Shown in pieces: positions 19,594-31,653 of a DNA stretch of 38,091 nucleotides (the first letter of the stretch is position 1; every line of letters starts with the position of its first letter). The stretch is taken from positions 1 through 38,091 of the forward strand of contig NW_025955333.1 in assembly GCF_022376445.1 (NCBI RefSeq), written 5' to 3'. Position numbers and translations under genes: made by a program. Under the pieces are notes generated by a model. That model was not told where the DNA came from and made no database searches. It saw only the letters and a list, made by a program, of their open reading frames with translations. Source of the stretch: Fomitopsis serialis (lineage: Eukaryota; Basidiomycota; Agaricomycetes; Polyporales; Fomitopsidaceae).

Positions 19594-20347
19594 TTAAGCT
19601 AGGAAGGGGAATGGCACGGGGCGAGCAGGGTAAGCGAGCGGGAGGGCTCGAAATCGAAGGTACGTCCTCACCGGATGTATCCACCCGGTCGCCGCCGCCT
19701 CTCTCTGCAGTGCTCGTGCGAGTACGCGTCCCGACGAACATGGAGTTCGTCCGACGTGCATATGGCTGGCTATGAAGGCAGCATTGAACCGCGCCGCTTC
19801 CGCTAGGCAGTGTGAGTTGTCGGTACGTATGCGACGCGTCGGGGTGGGGAAGACGGGGAAGTTGCAATAGCTGGGGTCGTCAAGATCGCCCTGGTGGTCG
19901 ACGTACGCGCGTGTCTGGGCGTGAACGTGGGTGTTGAGCGTCGAGGGGGAGCGTGGCACGGTACGTAGGGTCACCCAGCCCAAGGCGCGGGTTCGCGTGG
20001 AGGAGTCGGAGACGAGGAACCACTCACGTAGGCGGGGTCGAGGAGGCACGAAATGTCCACGGCACGCGAATTCTGGGATTACATTGAGTGGCGGTGGAGA
20101 TAGTGCGGGAGATGGGGGTGCGGCGAGTGCGGGAGGAAGGTCGCGATGTACTGTAGAGATGGTGCGCGCGGTCGTGGTGGTGACGGACACAAGACTCACC
20201 TCCGCGACGGTCGTTGCCATACTCCTCCCGCGCAAACACCCGCTCCCAGGCTAGCATCTTCACTGAGCATAGCACCATGATGATTAGCATGGTCAACGTT
20301 GAGGCGAAAATACTTACCGTCTTAGCTGAAACTCGTGCTCGTACCAT
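19594..20347 (-). CDS. Putative small single-pass (type II) membrane protein, family unknown
   Basis: The two-exon model is 20347-20200 and 20150-19594 (49-nt intron GTGAGT...CTACAG), which closes in frame as 234 aa. Residues about 11-30 (VSIFASTLTMLIIMVLCSV) form a hydrophobic segment close to the N-terminus after a short basic stretch, which is the layout of a type II Golgi or ER anchor. A Pro-rich linker and a soluble part with REWFLVSDSS and SYCNFPVFPTPTRRIRTDN follow. I do not recognise the family. The anchor-coding DNA also looks like a 55-nt intron (GTAAGT...CTCAG), and splicing it out would destroy this frame, so the start is doubtful. It begins right next to a broken gene fragment, so it may itself be debris. 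Confidence 0.3.
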
Positions 20348-20404
20348 GGCGAACTACTGCGTCCGAGTCAGTTGAGCTGATAACACAATCGGAGAATGGG
20401 AACA

Positions 20405-20870
20405 TCACCTCCAGATGCACTTCGTCCAGGCTATGCGGCCTTCGTGCCCGAGACCGCGCCCGGCTTGGGGTGCTTGAAGAGGTGGTTTGCGTCGACCATG
20501 ATGACGCTGCGCTTGTGCACGTAACTGTTGCCGAGGTGGTTGTAGGATGCAATGGGGAGTGGCCTGAAGACACTCGGCGAAGACGGGCTTGAACTTTGTC
20601 GGGCCTGACTGGAGGTCGCCGCCGCCGATGAATGCTTTGCGGCGCTCTGCGAGTTCGATGACGCCCGGGACGAACGTGTTCTGGGGCGCGCCGTTCGCAA
20701 AGGGCTCGCCCGTGATTATGAACGCGACGGCAAACAGCGTCGAGGGCGAGACCTCAGAGTGCAACGCATTGAGGGCCACGAGGAGCGCGTCGGCGGAGTC
20801 GTTCACACCGGGGACGATGTCGCTGCAGCGCTCCGTATTTGCGGTCCAACTGGCTACAACAGTACACGGA
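20405..20870 (-). pseudogene. Fragment of inositol-3-phosphate synthase gene
   Basis: The intact enzyme converts glucose 6-phosphate to myo-inositol 3-phosphate with NAD. On the minus strand the middle part of the family is readable: ASWTANTERCSDIVPGVND (from about 20860), HSEVSPSTLFAVAFI, NGAPQNTFVPGVIELAERR, FIGGGDLQSGPTKFKP, then after a frame change RPLPIASYNHLGN (to about 20530) and a weak tail LDEVHLEVMF. The N-terminal NAD-binding part and the C-terminus are absent, and sequence upstream of the first motif has no resemblance to the family. There is at least one frameshift and small deletions after NHLGN. It is a dead fragment; a functional copy must lie elsewhere. Confidence 0.8.
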
Positions 20871-21457
20871 ACAAACAGACTGCGGGCGGCCAGCCGGCGA
20901 AACGAAGCGGCAAGCGTCGAGCGCGCCAACGACGACCGACACGAGACGGTGGAGGAGGCAAAGAAATTTGACGGTGGGCGGAAGCGCCGCTCGCTCGGCT
21001 GGACGCTCGTTCCAGGCTCGGCCAAAATTAACACCACGAATAGGTTCGGAGCAAGCCCTGCAAGACATCCGCGGGAAATGACGCGTGACGGATTGCGTGG
21101 ATGGTGACTGCAGAAACCTATTCTCTCCCGAGAAACTACGTTTTCACTGTCGCCACAATCGCAACAATCATGTGATCGAAGAGCGTGAACGTCGGAACCG
21201 AACCGGAACAAAAGGAGCCTAGACATAGAGCGCGCGCAACGAAGTGAAATGTCAGTAGCGCGCGAAACGAATCGACTATACCCGGAGAGCGCGCGCGAAA
21301 CGAAGTGAAATTCATGAGAGGACGAATCGAATCGGATGAACCCATCTCAGAGGTTCGACCGCAGAACATCAAGACCCCGAATACCAAGACGCGGGCGCTC
21401 CCTTGCAAGCGTCAAGTCACACGTGACTTGACACAGTCAAGGAACGTGGATGTTTGG
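20871..21457. other. Gene-free stretch between two gene fragments
   Basis: No gene was recognised. At 21225-21330 there are two degenerate tandem copies of a unit with GAGCGCGCGC, AACGAAGTGAAAT and ACGAATCGA words. Confidence 0.5.
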
Positions 21458-24013
<2,556 letters not shown>

Positions 24014-24776
24014 TGCGAGTGTTAGACGTGCAGAGTTAAGGCGGACTTGTGCTTGAATGAACATACCCATGTAACAGTTGATGTATTGCTGCATCGCTAT
24101 TCACCATAGCCCTGCTAGCTGACAGGGGAGACAGCTGCGAACAACGGACCGCCTGCTGCGCGGAACTCGTGCTGTCCGAGTTCTACCTTTCGCTGGCAAT
24201 GTGCTCTACTATCTCCGATGGGTCTTCGTGGTGTTCTCTTCGCGAGCAGAGCTGTGTCAAGGCAAATGTCGACGACCGATGTAAGTCCCCAACGCTGGGA
24301 AGCCTTCAAGCTCCAAATATTGCTTCATTTTGCAATGGTGTTCTTCCTTTACTCGATTGCAACTCCGTGATAGACTGACCGGCTCCGACGTTGACATCTC
24401 ACAGAACCTTGCAGTGTAGGCAAGTATGAGCTCGAGCGTTCTATGGCCATGACTCATCGTATAACGATGTGCTGACTTCTCGTCATGTCCCGAGCTGCGA
24501 TACAGGTCATTGGCATCCATTCAAAATGATGATGCGAGGTGTTAGGGTCGACCAGAACCGGCGGCCACGGATAAATTGCGTAGCAATCCACGACATATCA
24601 AGCTCCAGTCCAGAGGAGCCTACCGGAACAACGAGGGTACGTCACTGAAGTATAGCAGACAACTGACCGGCTTCAAGTTGACAGGCGTGAGTCCCTGAAC
24701 CAGCGCCCTTGTATGTATGGGTACATAGCACAGCCGTGCGTTCTGGCTGGTGTAATCACTCATCACCCTGCTCGCC
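24014..24776. other. Intergenic region, GDP-L-fucose synthase to arrestin-like gene
   Basis: 763 bp. It must hold the 3' untranslated region of the upstream gene and the promoter of the downstream gene. No conserved reading frame or RNA gene was seen. Confidence 0.5.
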
Positions 24777-26017
24777 ATGACTTCGACCTCGATCCAGTTG
24801 TTCGTCGAGAATCCGACATGCCACGTCGGAGAGACGGTTCGAGGCACTGTGACGTTGGATATCCCGACCCTGCAAGCTGAGAATGTAAACGAAGTAGTGC
24901 TTCGCATGACGGGCCTGCTCACGATGTGAGTGCCACATCTCTGTTACCTTTATCTGTGTTCATTAACATCCATCTTAGCGGCTACACCGTAGGAGTCAAC
25001 CCCCGGGTCCCCCGTATAGGGCGCATCTTCTACGTCAACAAGACACAAGAAGTATGGAAACGAGAAACAGAAGATGACTCTGCGTGCTCTGGCGTTTTCA
25101 CGATGGATTTCAATTGGAGAATGTCGGATCGTGCGCCGCAGTCCGTTGAGACGAGCGAGAAGAATCCCGTCTGCTACGTCAGTATGGTATACCGCATCGA
25201 AGCTGTGGGCGTCCGCCATGGATTGCTGCGGCGGAACAAACGTATCCGTCGCACGATTACTGTACTACCTCCAAACCCGATCGGTCAAATGGAACCGGAT
25301 GCGCTCGAGCGACTTCGCCGAGGATGGGAAGGACCCTGGAGACAGATGGGAGTGAGCAAACACATCCGCAGGTTCTGGCTGTTGGGTGATAATGCATACG
25401 TGGAAATACTGGTGCGTCGCATGTGCACTAGGACTTCCGTGTCGTTGTTTCGGTGTCATCTGATTCTCAGTGCCCGGCGCTCCAGTTGGCCTGCCCCGAA
25501 AGAGTCTTGCCCATCGCGATTAATACCGACATACCGTTCAAGTTGATCGTCATTACTAAGAGCCAACCAGGGCCTTACAAGCCAGAGGAAGAGTCGTGGC
25601 CTCATCGCCCTGCAAAGCAGAGCGACATCCATTTCGCTAGGCATCAGATCGTCGACATAACCGTGCAGAACAGTCAGATCAGAGGGACTATCAAGCAGAG
25701 AGGTGGTACTCTGGCAAAACTGAAAATAGGAGACGTGGACTGGGAAAGACAGGCAAAGAAGTGGGAGGCGTATGAAGGCGGCGAAGGCAGATGGATTTCC
25801 ACAACTGTCCTGAAGTCAAGCTTTCGGCAGGAGAGTCCTGATGCACATATCAGCCTGCAGCACACGGGTGGTCGGGCGGATATTGACGTTCAGGTACGCG
25901 GACACGACTGGCAGTTACGTTGGACACAAGTCTCACTGTTTGTACCAGCACAACCTACACGTCAGAGTCCGCCTCGGTGTGATGCGTTGGCTGCGTGTAA
26001 ACGTGCATTTGGCGTAA
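24777..26017 (+). CDS. Arrestin-like (alpha-arrestin fold) protein
   Basis: Alpha-arrestins are cytosolic adaptors, often linking membrane transporters to ubiquitination. The exons 24777-24925, 24979-25411, 25471-25893 and 25949-26017 (introns 53, 59 and 55 nt) give 357 aa. The N-terminal half starts with the typical beta-strand pattern SIQLFVENPTCHVGETVRGTVTLDI and NEVVLRMTGLLTIGYTV. The C-terminal half shows LPIAINTDIPFKLIVITKS, the second arrestin domain start. It ends with HNLHVRVRLGVMRWLRVNV, resembling the closing strands of fungal arrestin-like proteins. I see no PPxY motif, so recruitment of a Rsp5-type ligase is not evident. It sits between the two GDP-fucose genes on the same strand. 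A functional tie to them is unproven. The family call rests on fold pattern rather than exact motifs. Confidence 0.72.
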
Positions 26018-26698
26018 ACATCTTCGTGTAGCCCCGGAGCTATTGACTAATAGCCACAGTACCACGGTATCAGTTGGGCCAGACTACTTACTGTCTCCGA
26101 AGTTCGCGAACGCCTAGTCCTTCTGTGCTTCTCGAATTCTTCGTCCGTACTAACCTTCGCTTCTTACTCTATCGATGCGCCGTCCTGGACACTGGTGCGC
26201 GGAGACTGGGATATAATGACAGTACTTGTAGTGCTGTCCCACGAAGATAATACAAAGATGTGGTCACTACAGTGTGCATTCAACAAAGCCTCATTCACAT
26301 TATATTCTCGTAGCCGTACAATGCGCAAGGATAGCACCGCCGTCGTTAGTGAAAATCGAGAAATATTGAACGAGCGTCGAGCGAGTCACGTGCCTATTTC
26401 CTGGAGAGCTCGTCGCCGTCGGACACAGCGAGCACATCGTCTACTCTCACCACCACCACCACCCACACCAACGAGCTCCCAATCTCCTCCTCGCCTCCTG
26501 TCCTGTTCGCCTCCTTTTCGCCTCCGCCATATCCTCATCTAGCCCTCGCCCCTGCTCCTGAGCGTCCCTGAGCCCGGGATCAAGATATCCTCCGACTCTT
26601 CTTCCGCGTCTACTTCGCGCGCGGTTAGCAAAATCCGCAATATATACATATACACATCTGACAGCTTGCAGTCCAACCAGCCTTCTTCTCTCCCCGTC
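26018..26698. promoter_or_regulatory. Intergenic region, promoter of GDP-mannose 4,6-dehydratase
   Basis: About 680 bp. A pyrimidine-rich tract (about 26430-26570, TCACCACCACCACCACCC and CTCCTCCTCGCCTCC) and an AT-rich TATATACATATACAC at 26641-26655 precede the ATG at 26699. No other gene was seen. Confidence 0.5.
26641..26646 (+). promoter_or_regulatory. Possible TATA box (TATATA) of GDP-mannose 4,6-dehydratase
   Basis: TATATACATA lies 53 bp before the start codon, in a plausible core-promoter place with a short leader. Confidence 0.4.
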
Positions 26699-28583
26699 AT
26701 GTCGACCTCTCAGATTGCAGACGTTCCGACACCGTTCTCGCCGCTCTTGAAGCTGAACTTGCCTTCGCCTGCGGAGTATAGAAAGCGCAAGGTTGCGCTC
26801 ATCTCTGGTGCGCACAATGTCTCTGCAGATGAGTCGAGTTACGTGCTCATGTCTCTTCCCGCCGTCAGGTATCACTGGACAGGATGGGTCGTATCTGTGA
26901 GTGTTCCTCTGTCTTCTCTCCCCCAGGAGGCTCGTGTGACATGCACCTCGTACGACAAACGCTTCTACATACCGCGCATCTGCCTCTCAGGCGACGGGGT
27001 CCTGTCCGGCAGTCGTCGACTAGCGGGCATGCGCAGGGCACGATCTGTGGAGCACTTGCGAGCTCATCACGGCTATCTCGGTTATCCTCAGACTCGCGGC
27101 GTGCACACACCCTGACTTCCGCGCAACTTCCGCGTCGCTCCGAGATGACTGGAAGTGCGTCGTCGCCTTCGAGCGCGGTCGTTTGTTGGCACCGTTCCGG
27201 TTAGCACATCTGTGCCTGCATTATCATGGGCGCCCAGACGCTAGATTAGCGCACCGATCGAGGATGCAGCCCGTGTACTCGATCGAAGTCATCTAACTTG
27301 GCGCAAAAGACAGTAATCCCTGTTGGCGAATTGCACGGGGAGCGCATTCGACTATTGTTCTCATCTTCCTTAAACTGTTGTCTCACTCTGCAATGCTTTC
27401 AGGACGGAGTTGCTACTCTCAAAGGGATACGAGGTACACGGCATCATCCGGCGATCGTCGAGCTTCAACACGAGTCGGCTGCACCACTTATACGAAGACC
27501 AGCACGAGCGGCCGAACAAGTTCAAACTGCACTACGGCGACCTCAGCGACAGCACGAACCTCGTGTACATCATTGCGCAGGTGCAGCCGACAGAGGTGTA
27601 CAATCTCGGCGCGCAGTCGCACGTCAAGGTCTCGTTCGAGATGGCGGAGTATACGGGCGACGTGGATGGGCTGGGCACGCTGCGGCTGCTGGACGCGATC
27701 CGGACGTGCGGACTCGAGCGCCACGTGCGCTTCTACCAGGCGTCGACGTCCGAGCTTTACGGCAAGGTCGTCGAAACGCCGCAGAGCGAGACGACGCCGT
27801 TCTACCCGCGCAGCCCGTACGGCGTCGCGAAGCTGTACGCGTTCTGGATCACGAAGAACTACCGCGAGGCGTACGGCATGTACGCGTGCAACGGCATCCT
27901 CTTCAACCACGAGAGCCCCCGCCGTGGCAGGACGTTCGTCACCCGCAAAATCTCGCGTGCCGCGGCGGACATCTCGCTCGGCAAGCAGTCGTGTCTCTAC
28001 CTCGGTAACATCGACGCCCAGCGTGACTGGGGCCATGGTGAGATCTGTGCTCTCTATCGCCCTGTGCTGACGCTCACTGCGGACATCGGATAGCCGCCGA
28101 CTATGTTGAGGGCATGTGGCGCATGCTCCAGCAAGACACGCCCGACGACTTCGTCCTCGCCACGGGCGAGATGCACCCTGTGCGCGAATTCGTCGAGAAG
28201 GCTTTCGGAATACTCGGCATGAACATCCAGTGAGTCTTCGCTACCGTCTTCGCTATTCGGTTGCCTCGCTCACGCACTCTCCTATAGATGGCGTGGCTCC
28301 GGAACCGAAGAGGAGGGTGTGGACACGAAGACGGGCAAGGTCGTCGTTAAGGTGGACTCGCGGTACTTCCGTCCCGCTGAAGTCGAGTATGTATCTTTTC
28401 CCCCGCGTGTGGAACTGCCAGTTTAACCCTTTTCGCACCGTCTCCAGGCTCTTGCTCGGCAATCCCGCGAAAGCCGAGAAGCTTCTCGGGTGGAGGCGCA
28501 AGGTTAACTTCGACTCGCTTGTGAAGGAGATGGTCGAGGCTGACCTGAAGGCGGCGGGTTCGCTCGTGGAGGACCAGAACTAA
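26699..28583 (+). CDS. GDP-mannose 4,6-dehydratase
   Basis: It converts GDP-D-mannose to GDP-4-keto-6-deoxy-D-mannose with bound NADP, the first and committed step towards GDP-L-fucose. The exons 26699-26807, 26869-26896, 27403-28037, 28094-28229, 28288-28386 and 28448-28583 sum to 1,143 nt (380 aa), a normal length. The Rossmann motif [11 protein letters not shown] (residues 36-46, G37-x2-G40-x2-G43) is completed by the 28-nt exon 2. Other motifs are [12 protein letters not shown], the catalytic Thr region [12 protein letters not shown] (157-168), Tyr185 and Lys189 in [50 protein letters not shown] and [19 protein letters not shown], all typical. About 30 residues precede the nucleotide-binding strand. 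Intron 2 is 506 nt, far longer than any other in the coding genes of this window. It forms a same-strand group with GDP-L-fucose synthase. Confidence 0.96.
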
Positions 28584-29170
28584 GCTTGGCGCACCTGCGG
28601 TGTGAGACAGCGTCGTCATCTAGCCGTGACATTGATTCCTGAATACAAACACTAATGCAGCGCGCGTCGTATACCATATAGACTGCAAACTGTACCCATG
28701 TATATCAACTGATTATCGCCTCTAGTTTGTTCAGTCGCGACCGGATTGCGCGGCCCTAGTCAAGCTGTCCATCGATGCACTCGCTTGTGCCAGGGCCGCA
28801 TCCCATAGCATTTGTAGCATGGGCGATGCTACTGGTGTCCGCTAGTCGAGTGCGCGGATAGCTGTCTCATGCATTCCAAATCGATGCGTACGATCCAGCT
28901 GACTCGAGTGCGAGCCTCACCGGAGCTGCGACTCGGACACGTTCAGTGATGGAACGTTTGGGTGTGCGAAACCAGAACTGGCTGTGCAAGGTAGGATTGC
29001 AGACGTTAACGACGATAGGCTTTGTGCGAGGTCTTATAAATGTCACTGGCGTCCCCGTATACGAAGCTAGATGGACGGTGGCACACTGGCAACCTCACTC
29101 TTGGCCGGTCTAAGTGCAACTTGGGTGTCGTTGTGCCCATGTCAGGATTTACAGTATGATTGACAGATCT
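28584..29170. other. Convergent intergenic region
   Basis: 587 bp between the 3' ends of GDP-mannose 4,6-dehydratase (plus) and the M20 hydrolase (minus). No gene was seen. It contains the two 3' untranslated regions. Confidence 0.5.
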
Positions 29171-31181
29171 TCAGCTGTGTGCTCGCTGCCGTACGGCGCG
29201 GTCAGCCTCGTATGTTTCCCTCACCTGAGACGACTTGGGCGTAAAACATAAATTTCTCATCTTGGGAAACACTCGCACCTTGAACCAGAACTCCGCATCA
29301 TCTAACAGGCGTACTGCAGTCGCAGCTAAGGCCTTCGCGACATTAACGGTCGCTTTGTGCGCCGCATCGCTCGCGGCCGATTCTGCGAATGCTATGGTGT
29401 GGTTGCCTCCGTTCTCGACAGTTGGGATGGCTGATGAGATTTATGAAGCGCGACTGATCTACGAGGATGAGCTGCATCGCTTACCGAATGATGGGTGCAA
29501 TGCGGGCAAAGCTTTTGGGTTTCTGTTTGAACGATGGACCGTCGATCATGACGAAGACGTACCATAGGTGACATTGCCCTGCATCAGAGACGCGTCGTCA
29601 GCACCACGCCGATGTTACCTGTTACTTACACTACTCACAAAGTCCGTCGATGCGCTTTGTATGCCATATCCATACGTAACTGAGCCATATCTGCTCCGGA
29701 AGACATCCGCAAAGTCGTCTCCTGTCACGAAGTGGTGATGAGATGAGCTCGGGCCCTTAGCGTATCTGATTCGAGATCCTCGCACCTAGCGCTTTATTTT
29801 GCCGCAGATCATACGTCGCCCCCGCAATCTTGACGTTTTCCTTACAAGCGGTCGCGATTGCAGCCCCCCTAGTCACAATTTTCACATCCGATTCAGACGA
29901 GCGAGAAGAGACCTACTTGAAGCAGGGTATAACACGCTGCGTAGACGCTTCCATCTCTGCTCTCGTAGGCGCGCGAACGTACCATCTGAACAAAGGTTCG
30001 GTCAGGCTCCGAGTCAGTCGTTCGTTGTAGCTGCCTTACACCATCTTCGCGTAGTCAGGGATGACTGCATGAAACGCTGTCAGTGACCCAGCATTTATCA
30101 TACGAGTCTGGATGCATACTGTTGGGCGTCCAGTCTTTTCCGATGAAGATGCCATGCACACGATGGGTAGGTAATAGCTGTTGCCGCAGCATGGAGATAC
30201 TGTTATACGCCGACACGGCTGCATCCACGGCATTCTGTCCTTCCCAAGGAGAGAGCGCTGCATGCGCCCTGTGAACGCAGCATTCAGCGAGTAGATGAAT
30301 ACAATGCACCCGAGGACTGACGTGTGCCCGTGAAACTCGACTTCCAGAATTTGACGCGCGAGACAGCTGCTCAGTGCAGCTGAGTGTTTCGGGCCAGGAG
30401 CGGGGTGACACCTGTGCAACTACGTCAGGCCGCAGCATCTAGAAGGAGATTATCACTGACATGACGCAGGCGTCCATCCCTTCGTATGCACCTTTCTCGA
30501 GGAGTACTCCCTTGCCTGCTCCGCCTTCCTCGGCTGGAAAGCAAATCGGCCTCGTAAGTAAGTGCATTCCGATGCTGTGGATCCGTGTCCCGAACTCACC
30601 TGGAGTGCCCAGCAAGACGACTGTCCCAGGGATGTCGAACTTCTCAAGGGCAGCTCCGATTGCTAGAGCTACGGCGACCCCAGCGATAGCGATGAGATTG
30701 TGTCCACATGCGTGACCCACACCAGGGAGAGCGTCCATCTCGGAGTTGACGCCAACGGTACGGCCGCCTGTCCCATGCGTGAATTTTGCCTCCCAAGCCG
30801 TAGGCAGCAGATGATGTTCAGTTACTTCCCACTTCTTCCGCTGCATGAAGTCCACCAGAATGTCGTGAGCATGGCTGCGGCCGCTTTAGTAATCGTCTTC
30901 GCCCAATGTGAAATGGAGAAAACACTCACTGTTCCTCCCACCGGACTTCAGGATGATCTTCAAAATGTATGAGTCGATTATGAAGCCGGATGATTCAAGC
31001 GAGGCTCACCGTGAATGTCTAGGCTGAGCGCGCGTAGCTCATCGTTCAGAGATGCAATAGTCTGCTCTATGGCGTCAAGGATCTCGGGCCTGTATGTAGT
31101 TTCCCCGGTGCCCTGGGGGTCAGTTAAAAGATCGTCTCTATGCCATAATGCTGCAGGGTCGGTAGTGTCCTGTCCGCACAT
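29171..31181 (-). CDS. M20-family metallopeptidase/amidohydrolase (PM20D2/AbgB-like)
   Basis: M20 enzymes hydrolyse peptide or N-acyl amide bonds with two zinc ions; the natural substrate here is unknown. Thirteen exons on the minus strand are 31181-31010, 30957-30930, 30883-30600, 30533-30461, 30411-30322, 30268-30120, 30064-30040, 29985-29917, 29868-29786, 29721-29639, 29578-29563, 29511-29485 and 29430-29171. They sum to 1,359 nt (452 aa). Metal and catalytic residues are present: NSEMDALPGVGHACGHN (Asp117, His124, His128), AEEGGAGKG (Glu163, Glu164), CHPAPGPKHS (His188), and GGNHT near the C-terminus. The lid-domain block AHAALSPWEGQNAVDAA is also seen. Exons of 16, 25, 27 and 28 nt make automatic gene calling difficult. 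The ATG at 31181 was chosen because family similarity starts soon after it; an in-frame ATG at 31343 would add an unlike extension. The C-terminal 35 residues are not typical, so the last exon end is less sure. Confidence 0.9.
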
Positions 31182-31653
31182 CGCGAGCAAATGGCAGGGA
31201 CAATTCAAGGTGTGTCTCGTGCGACGCGGCGTAGACTGTAAAGCCACATGTGTGTAACACGGCTTGACTCGATGCCGTGAGTTCAACAAGATAAGACACG
31301 CCGAAGGAGTTCTGACTCTAGAAAGGCAAGCAAGCCGTCCCACGATCGATCAGGCCATGGCCAAATGGACTGGATTGTTCCCGCAGCTTGAGTTGAGTAT
31401 GCATCCTTGTCACTTCGGCTGCGCATAGGATGCTTAGGTCACCGATAGACAGAGAGCTACTTGCTTCGATAATAGGTGCGGTGCGTTTCCGACTCAACTT
31501 GTGTTATGTGCGCGGAGTACTTCCCACATAGGTAAGTTGTGCGCAAGTACGATCGTAGCCGGCACCTCGGTTCTGACCTCGGCTTCCGTGTGCCCTGACA
31601 GGACAAGCGAGTACACAGTTCTTGGAGTCACAACACTCCAGACAGCAGAGACA
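31182..31653. other. Intergenic region, promoter side of the M20 gene
   Basis: 472 bp between the start of the M20 gene and the end of the cyclin-box gene, both on the minus strand. No gene was seen. Confidence 0.5.

Noticed and set aside
19594..20347. Fucosyltransferase call for the membrane-protein candidate
   Set aside because: No glycosyltransferase motif could be recognised; only topology and position suggest it.
26195..26542. 115-codon frame upstream of GDP-mannose 4,6-dehydratase
   Set aside because: The second half is a translated CT-rich promoter tract, there is no family resemblance, and it lies in the expected promoter region.
27378..28070. Long alternative frames on both strands over the dehydratase exon
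   Set aside because: They are Arg/Ser/Thr- or Arg/Val/Leu-rich shadows of the GC-rich coding exon of GDP-mannose 4,6-dehydratase.
29235..29567. Plus-strand 110-codon frame with an apparent signal-like hydrophobic stretch
   Set aside because: It lies opposite the last exons of the M20 hydrolase, whose spliced frame fits the family over the same bases.
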